A DNA stretch of 64,000 nucleotides from Stigonema ocellatum SAG 48.90 = DSM 106950 (GCA_016903675.1 JADQBA010000008.1:57606-121605); one strand, 5' to 3'; shown: positions 35,702-45,217, numbered from the stretch's first letter. The notes: generated from the letters alone by a model not told the origin. Program-made: numbers and translations.

Positions 35702-37852
35702 TTAACCTTCCTCAGAACGAATCAACCACTCATACACTCCCCCTTCCTCCCACAATTCCGCGTGAGTACCGCGCTGCACCACCTTACCTCCTTCCAGCAC
35801 AATAATTTCATCACAATCCCGAATCGTACTCAAACGGTGGGCTACCAAAATACAACTACACTTGCGCCTTTGCAGATTTTCCACAATAATTTGTTCTGTC
35901 TGGGTATCCAAAGCAGAAGTCGCCTCATCCATCACCAAAATTGCTGGATTCTTCACTAAAGCACGAGCAATTTCCAACCGCTGGCGCTGTCCCCCACTTA
36001 AATTAACACCTCCCTCCAGCAATTGGCCATCATATCCCCCCGGAATTCCCATCACTACATCATGGATAACTGCATCTCGACAAGCTTGTACAAGCTGCTC
36101 ATCTGGAACTGTAGCATCCCATAAGGTCAAATTATCTCGCACTGTACCCCCAAACAGAAATATATCCTGTTCCACCAGTGACAGAGAACTCGCCAACACC
36201 TCTCGCGGAATTTCGCGTCTGGGGATTCCATCCAAGAGAATCTCCCCCTCCCAAGGTTGATAAAGTCCACAGATAAGTTTAGCCAGGGTAGATTTCCCCG
36301 AACCACTCGCACCCACCAACGCTACCCGTTGTCCTGGTTGCAATGACAGACTAAAGTTCTCAATCAACGGTGGATCGATATGAGAATAACCAAAGGTAAT
36401 ATTCCGTAACTCCACATAACCTTGCAGATTTGGGCGCAAGCCTTGCACCCCTACGTCCGATTTTTCCACTTCCGGATCTAGGGAATTACCTAACACATCA
36501 TCTAAACGATTCAAATCCCCTTCTAATTCTTGGAGGGTAGTACCGAAATCTACCAAGGTATTAACAGGCTGCTGAAAACTAAGCATCAAACTTTGAAACG
36601 CAACCAACATCCCAATGCTGAGATTTCCATCCATCACCCGCCAACCCCCAACTACTAAGATTAACATTGAGGTTAAAGAGGTGAGTAATATGGGCAAAAC
36701 CCCTAACATCTGGTTTGTGACTTCCAACTCTTGCTGTGCGATCGCAGCTTTGGTATAATGCCCAGACCATCGGGAAAAGAAATCCGACTCCAATGCCGAT
36801 GCTTTCAACGTTTCTATACTCTGAAGCGCCGCAATACTTACCCCAGCAGCTTTTCCCCAATCTTGCACCAAGCGTATATTAGCATCCACTCGCTGTCTAG
36901 CTACCCACTGCAACGCCAACCCATTGATGGCGGAAAAACAGATACCAATTAATGTCAGTACCCCGTCATAGGCAAACATCACCACAGCATAGAACAATAT
37001 CATCACCGCATCAATTACCGTAGTTGCCAGTTGACCGGAAAGCACCTGAGCGACTTTATTATTCAAACTGGCGCGATTGCTGACTTCTCCCGCATATCTT
37101 TGAGCATAAAAATTTACAGGCAATCTAAGGATATACCACAGGAATTGGGTGGACATTCCCACCGCCAGCTTAATCCTCAGCTTTCGCAAATAGCGCAGTC
37201 GCAACAGTGTCAGTAGTCCTTGAAACACAGTGGTGAGAATCATCCCCAAAATCAGGGGACGTAGCCATTCGGTGCGATTTTCCACCAGAACCTGATCCAC
37301 AAACACCTGACTGAACACCGGAATCGCTAATCCTGGCAGCACCAGCAGAAATCCTGCCAAAATACAGTATAAAATTGCCCCAACAGAACCCCGCAAACGG
37401 TCAATCAACCCTAAGATTACACTGGGTTTGCGACCTCCTTTGTTAAAGTCCTCACCAGGTTCCATTACCAGCACAACCCCGGTAAACCCTTCGTCAAATT
37501 CCTCCTGTGACACCCTGCGCGGACCAGTAGCGGGGTCATTGAGGAACACCCAATGTTTGCTCAATCCTTCCACCACTAAGAAGTGATTGAAGTTCCAAAA
37601 GACGATGTAGGGGGGAGATAATTCTTGAAGTTGTTCTGGTTGTTCTGCCTTAAAGCCGTCTGCTACCATTCCGTAATGTCGGGCAGCAAGAATGAGATTA
37701 GAGGCTTTGCTACCATCACGGGAAACCCCGCACTCAATACGGAGTTCGGCTAAAGGGACAATGCGATTATAGTAGGCAAGAATAATAGCTAAGGAAGCCG
37801 CACCGCATTCGACCGCTTCCATTTGGATCACAGTGGGGGTTTTGACTCGCAC
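35702..37852 (-). CDS. ABC exporter with N-terminal C39 peptidase (NHLP-type, first subunit)
   Basis: 716 aa, GTG start at 37852 (in-frame stop 12 nt upstream). C39 double-glycine peptidase domain at the N-terminus: catalytic Cys in QMEAVECGAASLAII, His in WNFNHFLVVEG, Asp in LNDPATGPR. Then the exporter membrane domain and an ATPase (Walker A GASGSGKST, signature SGGQRQRL, Walker B ILVMDEATSALD). It would cut leader peptides after a Gly-Gly-type site and export the core. The 46-aa gene at 38125-38265 directly upstream encodes such a leader. No lanthipeptide or other tailoring enzyme is in the window. Confidence 0.92.
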   Translation of the reverse strand: MRVKTPTVIQMEAVECGAASLAIILAYYNRIVPLAELRIECGVSRDGSKASNLILAARHYGMVADGFKAEQPEQLQELSPPYIVFWNFNHFLVVEGLSKHWVFLNDPATGPRRVSQEEFDEGFTGVVLVMEPGEDFNKGGRKPSVILGLIDRLRGSVGAILYCILAGFLLVLPGLAIPVFSQVFVDQVLVENRTEWLRPLILGMILTTVFQGLLTLLRLRYLRKLRIKLAVGMSTQFLWYILRLPVNFYAQRYAGEVSNRASLNNKVAQVLSGQLATTVIDAVMILFYAVVMFAYDGVLTLIGICFSAINGLALQWVARQRVDANIRLVQDWGKAAGVSIAALQSIETLKASALESDFFSRWSGHYTKAAIAQQELEVTNQMLGVLPILLTSLTSMLILVVGGWRVMDGNLSIGMLVAFQSLMLSFQQPVNTLVDFGTTLQELEGDLNRLDDVLGNSLDPEVEKSDVGVQGLRPNLQGYVELRNITFGYSHIDPPLIENFSLSLQPGQRVALVGASGSGKSTLAKLICGLYQPWEGEILLDGIPRREIPREVLASSLSLVEQDIFLFGGTVRDNLTLWDATVPDEQLVQACRDAVIHDVVMGIPGGYDGQLLEGGVNLSGGQRQRLEIARALVKNPAILVMDEATSALDTQTEQIIVENLQRRKCSCILVAHRLSTIRDCDEIIVLEGGKVVQRGTHAELWEEGGVYEWLIRSEEG

Positions 37853-38124
37853 TTTTAAGCATCAGCGATCGCGAAATACAACTTTCATCTGTATGCAGTC
37901 TGCATCATGTCGAATCATGTCCACTAGAAGCGCATCTCCCTCGACCGGAGTCCAAGAGTCGCAGTCGCGGTACCATCCTAAAGCCAAGCTGTATCAGCAG
38001 TTGCGGATCAATTCATCCGCGCTAACCAGGCTCCCAGACGGCAGAAAAGGTAGCTTTGAGGGAAAATTGACTCATGTGCAGAGTGGGAACTACTCCGCGT
38101 CTTCTCCGTCAAGAGTTAAATTTT
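37853..38124. other. Spacer between leader-peptide gene and C39 exporter
   Basis: About 270 bp with no second leader-like frame on the minus strand. One HIP1 site (GCGATCGC) near 37865. It may hold a processing or attenuation element controlling readthrough into the exporter. Confidence 0.4.
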
Positions 38125-38265
38125 TCAACCCCAACTGCGACCACCGCTAGAAATGCGTTCCAACTCTTCGAGTGAGAGTTTTTCTGTGGCGTTCTTCAAG
38201 TTAGATACTTTTCCTTCCATCTTGCATTCAGGTTGAGAATAGATTTTTTTCAGATTGTGTAACAT
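38125..38265 (-). CDS. Small leader-peptide gene, candidate substrate of the C39 exporter
   Basis: 46 aa, ATG at 38265 with TTGGAG 8 nt upstream, stop at 38125. The C-terminal part reads EKLSLEELERISSGG followed by RSWG. This is a double-glycine-type leader (L-S-x-x-E-L-x-x-I pattern). Lining up the usual register (Glu -8, Leu -7, Ile -4) puts the cut after SSG, leaving GRSWG; a cut after GG leaves RSWG. A core of 4-5 residues is far shorter than known bacteriocins, so the product may be a signal peptide or the core may be lost. It lies 272 bp upstream of the C39 ABC gene in the same direction. Too short for routine gene calls. Confidence 0.7.
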   Translation of the reverse strand: MLHNLKKIYSQPECKMEGKVSNLKNATEKLSLEELERISSGGRSWG

Positions 38266-38388
38266 TTTAACGCTCCAACTTTATGAGTTAATAGAGTTTT
38301 CGGTGTTCTTTCGGGCGAAATTCAGTTGTCGCCTTAATTATGATTGTACTTCACGGATGGTGAAATTTCGGATAAATTTCGGTGAAAT
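38266..38388. repeat. Upstream region of the leader-peptide gene with a direct repeat
   Basis: TTGTCGCCTTAATTATGATT at 38326-38355 recurs at 38592-38621; AAATTTCGG also repeats several times. Removing the MITE and one copy of GAAAT joins the two sides smoothly (GGTGAAATTTCGGATTGTCG), showing the MITE landed inside a pre-existing tandem repeat upstream of the leader gene, perhaps in its promoter. Confidence 0.65.
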
Positions 38389-38580
38389 TAGGACTTACGC
38401 ACTGTACAAATTGACCATCATATGAATCAACCGATAATGGTCGTTTCAGGCTTGTAGGGGCGCAAGGCATTGCGCCCCGGAGGTTGGTCATGATGGCTCT
38501 GATTCGTTAAAAAATCAAACGTTGAGGCGGTAAAAATGCCTAATACACATCTAAGGATTTCTGTCAATGCGTAAGTCCTA
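38389..38580. mobile_element. MITE family 1, copy B (5-bp target duplication)
   Basis: 192 bp with ends TAGGACTTACGCA and TGCGTAAGTCCTA, a perfect 13-bp inverted repeat. Flanks read GAAAT at 38384-38388 and 38581-38585. Same family as 5832-6033. Confidence 0.9.
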
Positions 38581-38720
38581 GAAATTTCGGATTGTCGCCT
38601 TAATTATGATTAAACTTCACGCTTAAACATCTCACTTAATACGAACTGCTTGTGATGCGGCACTCAAGAGCAAACCAGGAGTGAGTATTTTTGGCACTGA
38701 TTTTCCTACACCAGAGAGTT

Positions 38721-38853
38721 GTTTCTTCTTCGTGTTCTTTGCGTCTTCGCGGTTTTAAAATTTTTTTTAACCACGAAGGCACGAAGAACACGAAGAAGAA
38801 ATGTCGAAAATTGGACGTAGTTTTTCAAATTTTTCACCCACCTTGAAAGGGCT
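38721..38853. mobile_element. MITE family 2, left-truncated copy
   Basis: Contains TCTTCGTGTTCTTTGCGTCT near its left side, an internal complementary stretch CACGAAGAACACGAAGAAGA, and the right terminus CACCTTGAAAGGGCT (38839-38853). The left terminus is missing. Non-coding. Confidence 0.7.
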
Positions 38854-38893
38854 GGTCCTGTTATCTTAACACCCAGCCTATTGACAACCATCC

Positions 38894-39889
38894 TTATAGT
38901 TTTACCTGCTGCAAATGGCTACGGGGATTGAAGGTACGTAGATCGCGGAGTTTTTCATAGTATTCCCGCTCCTCTTGGGTGAGGTCTTTTGGTGGAACGA
39001 TCGCAATCTTTACCAACTGGTCGCCACGTCCACCCCTAGGTAGGGGCCAACCTTTACCACCTAAGCGCAGGGATTGACCAGAACGGACTCCAGTGGGAAC
39101 CTTGACACTAACCGTACCATCAGGTGTGGGTACCTCTATTGAGGCACCAAGCACAGCTTCATCTGGTGTGATTGGTACTTCACACACCAAGTTATCACCC
39201 TCAAATTTGAAGAAGGAGTGAGGCTGAAGTTCCACCTTTAAGTACAAATCACCCCGTTGTTGGGTAATAGGATTAACTTGTCCTTTGCTCCGCACACGCA
39301 ACCGACTACCGGATTTAGCGCCTGCGGGTATGCGGACATCAATGACCTCGTTGCCTAAATTTAGGTGCTTTTGTACACCACTAAAAGCTTCAGCAAAAGT
39401 CAGACCAATGGTAGCTTCAGTGTCTGGTACGCCACTAGCACCGACATCTTGAAAACCACGAAAATCACCCTTATTGCCAAAACCACTTGGTGTACCTGTG
39501 GTAGTGCGGTAAGAGTAACTTTGTCCCCCACCAGGACTGCTAGCACCAGCAAAACGCCCTAGTAACTCATTGATGAAGTCATCAAAACTACCATATTGAG
39601 TGAAGTCAAAGCCACCCATATCGGCACCAGCACCGGAAGCATACCCCGCCTCTGCCTGTTTCCAATATTGACCAAATTGGTCGTACTTTTTGCGTTTGTC
39701 TGGATCTGACAAAACTTCATAGGCTTCGTTAACTTCCTTAAAACGTGCCTCTGCCTGTTTGTTGTTTGGATTCACGTCGGGGTGGTACTTGCGGGCTAGT
39801 TTGCGAAAGGCTTGTTTAATTTCCTCTGCTGTGGCAGTCTTACTAACTCCCAATATTGTGTAATAGTCTTTGAAGTCGGTTGCAGCCAT
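38894..39889 (-). CDS. DnaJ-class J-domain co-chaperone (CbpA-like, no zinc finger)
   Basis: 331 aa, ATG at 39889. J domain at residues 8-72 with the HPD motif in KYHPDVNPNN. A Gly/Phe-rich linker (GGFDFTQYGSFDDF) follows, then two beta-barrel substrate-binding domains (IGLTFAEAFSGVQKHL to the C-terminus). The CxxCxGxG zinc finger of true DnaJ is absent, making it a type II J-protein. It stimulates DnaK ATPase and delivers substrates. Length fits the family. Confidence 0.92.
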   Translation of the reverse strand: MAATDFKDYYTILGVSKTATAEEIKQAFRKLARKYHPDVNPNNKQAEARFKEVNEAYEVLSDPDKRKKYDQFGQYWKQAEAGYASGAGADMGGFDFTQYGSFDDFINELLGRFAGASSPGGGQSYSYRTTTGTPSGFGNKGDFRGFQDVGASGVPDTEATIGLTFAEAFSGVQKHLNLGNEVIDVRIPAGAKSGSRLRVRSKGQVNPITQQRGDLYLKVELQPHSFFKFEGDNLVCEVPITPDEAVLGASIEVPTPDGTVSVKVPTGVRSGQSLRLGGKGWPLPRGGRGDQLVKIAIVPPKDLTQEEREYYEKLRDLRTFNPRSHLQQVKL

Positions 39890-40043
39890 CGACCAGCCTC
39901 CTGTAGCAATTCCTGTTAAGTTTTATTCTAAAAGCTAACATTGGTAAGTATTCAGCAATCAGCGGTCTTACTTACGGCACCATTTGTCGGGGACGTATGA
40001 TGACCCATAGCTGATAGCAATAATATAAACTCTGAATTTCAAA

Positions 40044-40658
40044 TTAACAAATATTAAAGAAAATCAAGTGCGGTTTTTGCTCATTATAGAGCGTGCAATT
40101 TCCGTACTCAGGAGATCCAGAAGACAGGCAATAAAGACGGTCTAGCCCTTCTGCCAAGGAAGGAGGGGCATCGCGGAGTTGACGGTGCATACGGAATATA
40201 ACATCCTCTGGCACTCGACGTTCCCGCTGTTTGTTGCGTGCCAAACACAGCCAGACAGGCGTATCTATCCAAATCCCTGTAATATCAGTAAAGCCCATCT
40301 CACGCCCTAGGCAAATGATCTCACGGCGATGGCGTCGCTGGGCATTGGTGGCGTCATAAATTGCCGCACAACCTGACGTGTGAGTGTTGTTCCTCTGAAA
40401 GAGGCTTGCTTGCTGAAATTGCCGTTGGATTTCCTGCCAAATGAGTATCCACGATCCCTGAATTGCTTCATTGCCGAATAGCTTCTCCCGAATAGCATCG
40501 GTAGAAATGAGATGCATCTGGGGATACTCTGCCAACAATTGCTTTGCCCAAGTTGACTTACCACTTCCCGGAAGACCAATCAGCAATAACAGTGAGGAGT
40601 GAGGAGTGAGGAGTGAGGAATTAGAAGTAAGCATAGACGAGTTAGAAGTTGTATTCAT
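40044..40658 (-). CDS. P-loop kinase, AAA_33/polynucleotide-kinase-like
   Basis: 204 aa. Walker A LIGLPGSGKSTWAKQLL at about residues 31-47 and a DATNAQRRHRREII block typical of the T4-polynucleotide-kinase-like/zeta-like AAA_33 group; IWIDTPVWLCLARNKQR marks the lid. Substrate unknown. The N-terminal ~25 residues (SNSSMLTSNSSLL, TPHSSLL) are encoded by the adjacent heptad DNA repeat, so the gene's start has been taken over by repeat sequence; the native start may have been just before LLLLIGLPG. Confidence 0.8.
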   Translation of the reverse strand: MNTTSNSSMLTSNSSLLTPHSSLLLLIGLPGSGKSTWAKQLLAEYPQMHLISTDAIREKLFGNEAIQGSWILIWQEIQRQFQQASLFQRNNTHTSGCAAIYDATNAQRRHRREIICLGREMGFTDITGIWIDTPVWLCLARNKQRERRVPEDVIFRMHRQLRDAPPSLAEGLDRLYCLSSGSPEYGNCTLYNEQKPHLIFFNIC

Positions 40659-40690
40659 AACTCATAACTCCTAACTCCTCACTCCTAACT
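40597..40690. repeat. Heptad repeat at the kinase 5' end
   Basis: GAGGAGT / TCCTAAC-type units on both sides of the kinase ATG (40658), forming a loose palindrome. Part is translated. Confidence 0.8.
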
Positions 40691-40692
40691 CT

Positions 40693-40880
40693 AGCCCTTT
40701 CAAGGTGCAAGTCTTTAGACTTAGTTCTTCTTCGTGTCCTTCGCGTCTTCGTGGTTCAAAAAGATTTTTAAACCGCGAAGGCACGAAGAACGCGTTCGCG
40801 CAGCGTCTCCCCTTGGGATTCGGTCAAATGCCGAAAAGTGGACGTGATTTTCCCAATTTTTCACCCACCTTGAAAGGGCT
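40693..40880. mobile_element. MITE family 2, complete copy
   Basis: 188 bp with perfect 15-bp terminal inverted repeats AGCCCTTTCAAGGTG and CACCTTGAAAGGGCT. The interior contains TTCTTCTTCGTGTCCTTCGC and the CGTCTCCCCTTGGGATTCG repeat. No target duplication is evident. Located between the kinase and glgC. Confidence 0.85.
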
Positions 40881-40895
40881 GCGCCTAACTCCTAA

Positions 40896-42185
40896 CTAAA
40901 TAACCATTCCATCGGGAATCACGGCATTTTTTAGCACAACGATGATTCCACTGCGGATGTAAAAACCTTGAGTTTCGCGATCAGCTTCTTGAACGTTATC
41001 TTTGTTGATGATTTGGACATCACAACCAATGCGGGCGTTTTTGTCAATGATAGCACGACGAACTTTAGTGTTAGCACCAATGCCTAAGGGAACGGTGCTG
41101 CGATCGCTATCCGACTGGCGTTCAGCGAAAGCTTGATAGTAATCGGCTCCCATAATTAGGGTATCTCCAATGTCGCAGCCCGCTTCTACACGCGATCGCA
41201 CTCCCAACACAGAATGGTCAATGCGGCAATTTTTCAGGATACAACCTTCACCGATCATTGATTGTTTTATCTGACAATCTAATAATTTACTAGGAGGTAA
41301 GTAACGAGCGCGGGTATAAATTGGTGCTTTTTCGTCGTAGAAGCTAAAGGAAGGTAGTGGTTGCTGAGTAAGTGCCAAATTTGCATGATAGAATGACTCA
41401 ATTGTTCCAATGTCTTCCCAGTAGTCATCAAATAAGTACGCTTGAATGTTATAATCCTTCGCTGACTGAGGAATAATTTCTTTACCAAAATCAGTTCGTT
41501 CTGGAGATTCTTTCAACAACTTAATCAAAACATCTTTTTTAAAGATATAAATCCCCATGGAGGCAATGTAGGGCTTTTCTTGGGCTTGTGCTGGTGTCAA
41601 TCCCAGCACACTCGTATCGACTTGCATTTTCTTTAAAGCTTCACCCTTAGGTTTCTCGCTGAAGTCGATCACCCTACCGGAGTCATTAATTTTCATTAAA
41701 CCAAAGTCAGAAGCGCGGCGCTCATCAATAGGAACCACGGAGAGGGTAATATCAGCCCCTGTTTCCCTATGGCGCTGTACAAACAGACGGTAGTCCATAC
41801 GGTACAGGTGATCGCCTGAAAGGATCAGGTATTCATCTACGTCCCATTCTTCCATCAGCCACAGGTACTGACGAACTGCATCGGCTGTACCTTGGAACCA
41901 ATTGAGGTTTTCTAAGGTTTGCTGTGCAGCCAAGACTTCCACAAAACCCTCTGTAAAGCCAGAAAAGCTGTATGTACGTCCAATGTGACGATTCAGCGAA
42001 GCTGAATTAAACTGGGTCATCACATAGATTTTGAATATTTCGGAGTTTATACAGTTACTGACAGGGATATCGATTAAGCGGTACTTCCCAGCCACTGGAA
42101 CCGCTGGCTTAGCACGTAGCTTTGTCAGCGGATAAAGACGGGTTCCTGCACCGCCACCAAGAATGATTGCTAAAACTCTTTTCAC
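40896..42185 (-). CDS. glgC: Glucose-1-phosphate adenylyltransferase (ADP-glucose pyrophosphorylase)
   Basis: 429 aa, ATG at 42185. Makes ADP-glucose from glucose-1-phosphate and ATP, the committed step of glycogen synthesis. N-terminal nucleotidyltransferase domain with LGGGAGTRLYPLT, the ADP-glucose region LILSGDHLYRMDY, FSEKPKGE and the substrate motif YWEDIGTIESFYHAN. The C-terminal left-handed beta-helix ends GFYIRSGIIVVLKNAVIPDG, which bears the regulatory lysine region. In cyanobacteria it is activated by 3-phosphoglycerate and inhibited by phosphate. Length is normal. Confidence 0.97.
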   Translation of the reverse strand: MKRVLAIILGGGAGTRLYPLTKLRAKPAVPVAGKYRLIDIPVSNCINSEIFKIYVMTQFNSASLNRHIGRTYSFSGFTEGFVEVLAAQQTLENLNWFQGTADAVRQYLWLMEEWDVDEYLILSGDHLYRMDYRLFVQRHRETGADITLSVVPIDERRASDFGLMKINDSGRVIDFSEKPKGEALKKMQVDTSVLGLTPAQAQEKPYIASMGIYIFKKDVLIKLLKESPERTDFGKEIIPQSAKDYNIQAYLFDDYWEDIGTIESFYHANLALTQQPLPSFSFYDEKAPIYTRARYLPPSKLLDCQIKQSMIGEGCILKNCRIDHSVLGVRSRVEAGCDIGDTLIMGADYYQAFAERQSDSDRSTVPLGIGANTKVRRAIIDKNARIGCDVQIINKDNVQEADRETQGFYIRSGIIVVLKNAVIPDGMVI

Positions 42186-42602
42186 AAAATTTCTCCCAAC
42201 TGCCTTTCAACTCCCACCTTCAGTTTATGACTGTCTGACACCGCTGATAAGGGGGGGAGCAGATATTTTCCTGAATTAAGATTTACTGTGTTCTTGTTGT
42301 GATCAATGAAGCTACAATCACAAAAAAATGTAAATATTTGTATTAATTTACACTATGTATTCTCACCGTTCCTGTACCCACTTGCGTGTACCCCCAGTGG
42401 TAGGTAATGGGAGAGGAAACGATGATTCAATTACCAACCTCCACCATTAAAAATTCGTAGTTCGTAATTCGTAATTCGTAATTATTTTTCAAAAGGGGAT
42501 TTAAACCCCGACTGAAAAATGACCACCTGTAGAACTGGGGGTATTAAACCCGTTTTTAATTACGAATTACGAATTACGAATTACGAATTATACTTATACT
42601 GC
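42186..42602. other. Upstream region of glgC with an inverted AATTCGT repeat
   Basis: 42452-42485 carries GTAATTC heptads and 42559-42593 the complementary GAATTAC units, enclosing AAAGGGGATTTAAACCCCGA-type palindrome. The glgC promoter should lie within 42190-42400; a GTAAATATTTGTATTAATTT AT-rich block is there but no clear NtcA site. Confidence 0.55.
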
Positions 42603-42815
42603 TTATTTAATATTAGCTTTGGTATCTTTCACTGCCGCCACAAAAAATAATCCTGTAAGTGGAAGCGAGAACACCAGGATAATTGCAGTTAGTTGATTGC
42701 CCAAATCTGGTTGACCAGAGGATAGTTCAAAAATTGAACCGACCGCTGCGATCGCCGCTATACATGAACAGGCGAGAAACAAACCGCTTTTGGGAGTCAT
42801 TGTATTCACAAACAC
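42603..42815 (-). CDS. Small two-helix membrane protein
   Basis: 70 aa from GTG 42815, with AAGGTGG six bases upstream that overlaps the def stop codon; an ATG at 42800 is the alternative. Two hydrophobic segments (SGLFLACSCIAAIAAVGSIF and LTAIILVFSLPLTGLFFVAA). Seven bases separate it from def, so it is likely co-transcribed with it. Function unknown; similar short proteins follow def in other filamentous cyanobacteria as far as I recall. Confidence 0.65.
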   Translation of the reverse strand: MFVNTMTPKSGLFLACSCIAAIAAVGSIFELSSGQPDLGNQLTAIILVFSLPLTGLFFVAAVKDTKANIK

Positions 42816-42821
42816 ACCACC

Positions 42822-43385
42822 TTATACAACTGGTTTTACAGCTTGATGGGAGAAGCCATGTTTAGATAGCTCCTGTACCAAAGCTAAAGAATTTTCCACA
42901 CGATCTACAAATACCACACCGTTGAGGTGATCAAGCTCGTGCTGAATGCAACGTCCTAGTAAATCTCCAGCCTTCAAAGTTTTGGGACGCCCATACTCGT
43001 CTTTATAGCTGACTTCTACCACTTGAGGGCGCTTGACATCCAAATAAACTGCCGGAATACTCAAACATCCTTCTTGGGCAACGCAGACTTCACTACTCAC
43101 TTGTTTAATGGTAGGATTTATCAACACTAGCGGAGGGTTTGCGGCGTTATCTGGCTCACAGTCGATGACAATGAGTTGTTTGTGAATTCCCACTTGAGGT
43201 GCAGCCAGACCAATACCATCCTTACTATACATTGTTTGCAGCATTTCGCGCACCAGCAGGCGAAGCTCGTCATCTACTTTAGAAATACGCTTAGCGGATT
43301 GACGCAGGACGCGATCGCCCAGATAATGAAGTTCTAATGGTGGATTTTTTAACTTTTTTTTCTCTACAGCAATTTCTAAAGGCAT
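42822..43385 (-). CDS. def: Peptide deformylase
   Basis: 187 aa, ATG at 43385. Removes the N-formyl group from nascent proteins. All three motifs are present: GIGLAAPQVG, EGCLSIP (metal Cys) and QHELDHLNGV (two metal His and catalytic Glu). Length is typical of the bacterial type 1 enzyme. Confidence 0.97.
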   Translation of the reverse strand: MPLEIAVEKKKLKNPPLELHYLGDRVLRQSAKRISKVDDELRLLVREMLQTMYSKDGIGLAAPQVGIHKQLIVIDCEPDNAANPPLVLINPTIKQVSSEVCVAQEGCLSIPAVYLDVKRPQVVEVSYKDEYGRPKTLKAGDLLGRCIQHELDHLNGVVFVDRVENSLALVQELSKHGFSHQAVKPVV

Positions 43386-43658
43386 GATCGTGTCACTCGC
43401 TCTTTTGGACTTGGTTTTTGTTGGGTGCTACTTTCCTTTTTCATCTTAACAACTCTACCTCTTTTGGTTGTTCTTAATCCCTTGACATTAGTCATTTTTA
43501 GTCCCATTCGCATCTGGCACTCATGACAGTCTAACTACTGAGTGTTAAAGTTAGGAATGACACGGCTAAGCGCGAAAATTTTTTTTTCTCTCTTACCTCT
43601 GTTTTCCGTCGCTGCTCAGAACTTCGGTGGAAAATAGAGAAATACACTGGGGTGTTGT

Positions 43659-44561
43659 ATGCTAAAATTTATAACTAAACTAGACTATCTCCTCAAAGAA
43701 ACTTTTTTAGGTTTGCAACGTGGTGGATGGATGAACTGGGCGGCAGTAAGCACCATCACTGTGCTACTCTTTCTATTTGGCATGAGCCTGCAAACTTCCT
43801 GGCAACTAGAAAAACTGCTCAACCAATTCGGTAGCCAAATGGAAGTATCAGTTTATCTCAAGCCCGGTGCCCTAGCTCAAGCCATTGAGCCACAAGTAGC
43901 GAAAATGCCGGATGTGGTGGATCTAAAAATCATCACCAAAGAGCAAGCTTGGACTAAATTGGTTCAAGAACTAAGAATTTCTGATATTGAGGGCGCTACT
44001 CGACAGCTAGGTGATAATCCTCTAGTGGATGAGATTAAGGTAAAGGCACGCAGCTCTTCTATCGTACCACATTTAGCCACACAACTAGCTAAGTTACATT
44101 CTGTTGATGCAGTGCAATATGTAGATGAAGCACTAAAACGTATTGCCCAGTTACATCGAGGGTTGAACTGGATTTCCCTAACAATTACCGTAATCTTGAC
44201 ACTAACTGCCATCGCCGTCACCACAACCACCATTCGCCTGATCGTCATAGCGCGACGCCAGGAAATTGAAATTATGCAACTTGTAGGCGCAACTTCAGCT
44301 TGGATTCACCTGCCATTTATGTTACAAGGAATTGCGTTTGGCTTAGTGGGAGGTGCTCTAGCCTGGAGTTCTATTAATCTCGTCCAACAATTTCTCGAAT
44401 CAATGCTAGCCAAGCAACCCGAATTCATTCAATTTCTCACCAATGGTTTGCAACTCACCACAACACAAACCCTACTATTGCCCCTAATTCTCTTAAGTTG
44501 TGGTGCAACGGTAGGATTATTAGGCAGCCTATTTGCCCTACGGATGAATTATGAATTATGA
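43659..44561 (+). CDS. ftsX: Cell-division protein FtsX (ABC permease)
   Basis: 300 aa, ATG at 43659. Short cytoplasmic start, then a first membrane helix (WAAVSTITVLLFLFGMSL), an extracellular domain (MEVSVYLKPGALAQAIEPQV), and three C-terminal helices with the conserved ARRQEIEIMQLVGATSAWI loop. With FtsE it transmits a signal to peptidoglycan hydrolases at the septum. ftsE is not adjacent. Divergent from def, 273 bp apart. Confidence 0.93.
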   Translation: MLKFITKLDYLLKETFLGLQRGGWMNWAAVSTITVLLFLFGMSLQTSWQLEKLLNQFGSQMEVSVYLKPGALAQAIEPQVAKMPDVVDLKIITKEQAWTKLVQELRISDIEGATRQLGDNPLVDEIKVKARSSSIVPHLATQLAKLHSVDAVQYVDEALKRIAQLHRGLNWISLTITVILTLTAIAVTTTTIRLIVIARRQEIEIMQLVGATSAWIHLPFMLQGIAFGLVGGALAWSSINLVQQFLESMLAKQPEFIQFLTNGLQLTTTQTLLLPLILLSCGATVGLLGSLFALRMNYEL

Positions 44562-45217
44562 ATTATGAATTATGAATTCATTCCTAATTCCTTCCTGGTC
44601 TAAGATTACCTATAATTTTCCTTCTAAGCGCGGCAGTTCAGAACGCCCACCGTTCGTGCTTCGCGTCTCCCCTTGGGATTCGTTCAGATCGCAACAGACG
44701 AATCCCAAGCCGACGCACTGAGAGCCTTGCCTTTGCGCCTTTGCGCCTTTGCGTGAGCTAAAAATTCTTTCGGTACTTAAGCGCGGTTCGGGAGTAACTC
44801 CTAATTCCTCACAGCGATCGCCAAAATCTAAACGAATTATAGATTAATTACGCGAATATATGAGCGCATATTTTCCCATTCTAAAGAAATCATAACCGAA
44901 AAAATAGCCATTGTCAACTCTACTGATATTCCCAAAACCAGTTTGTCATCAAAAGAAAGCGGTTATTACACAGCCCTAATGGTTTATATCTCATCACATC
45001 CATCTGGGAATTAAAACAAACAAAATTAGATGGGTTGAGTTTTGATTTTTGACTATTCCTCTGCATAACGGATGATCCTTTACCAAATATTTATAAGAAA
45101 GGAGCAAAACTTATAAGTATTATCACGTTAAAAAAAATAAGATGAATGTAGCGACGGTTGAATATTCAAGACAACTTGTATAAAGCCTATAGCGATGAAA
45201 ATTTAAGAATGTAATAT
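44562..45217. other. Non-coding region with several repeats
   Basis: Begins with ATGAATT heptads after ftsX (44547-44579). Includes the CGCGTCTCCCCTTGGGATTCG repeat (about 44662), TTTGCGCC repeats, and at 44855-44917 a 63-bp segment that recurs at 46765-46827 (TTTTCCCATTCTAAAGAAAT core). No gene seen. The promoter of the 45218 gene is unclear. Confidence 0.55.

Noticed and set aside
37833..38150. 105-codon plus-strand frame upstream of the exporter
   Set aside because: Antisense overlap with the leader-peptide gene and exporter start; no ribosome site or family look.
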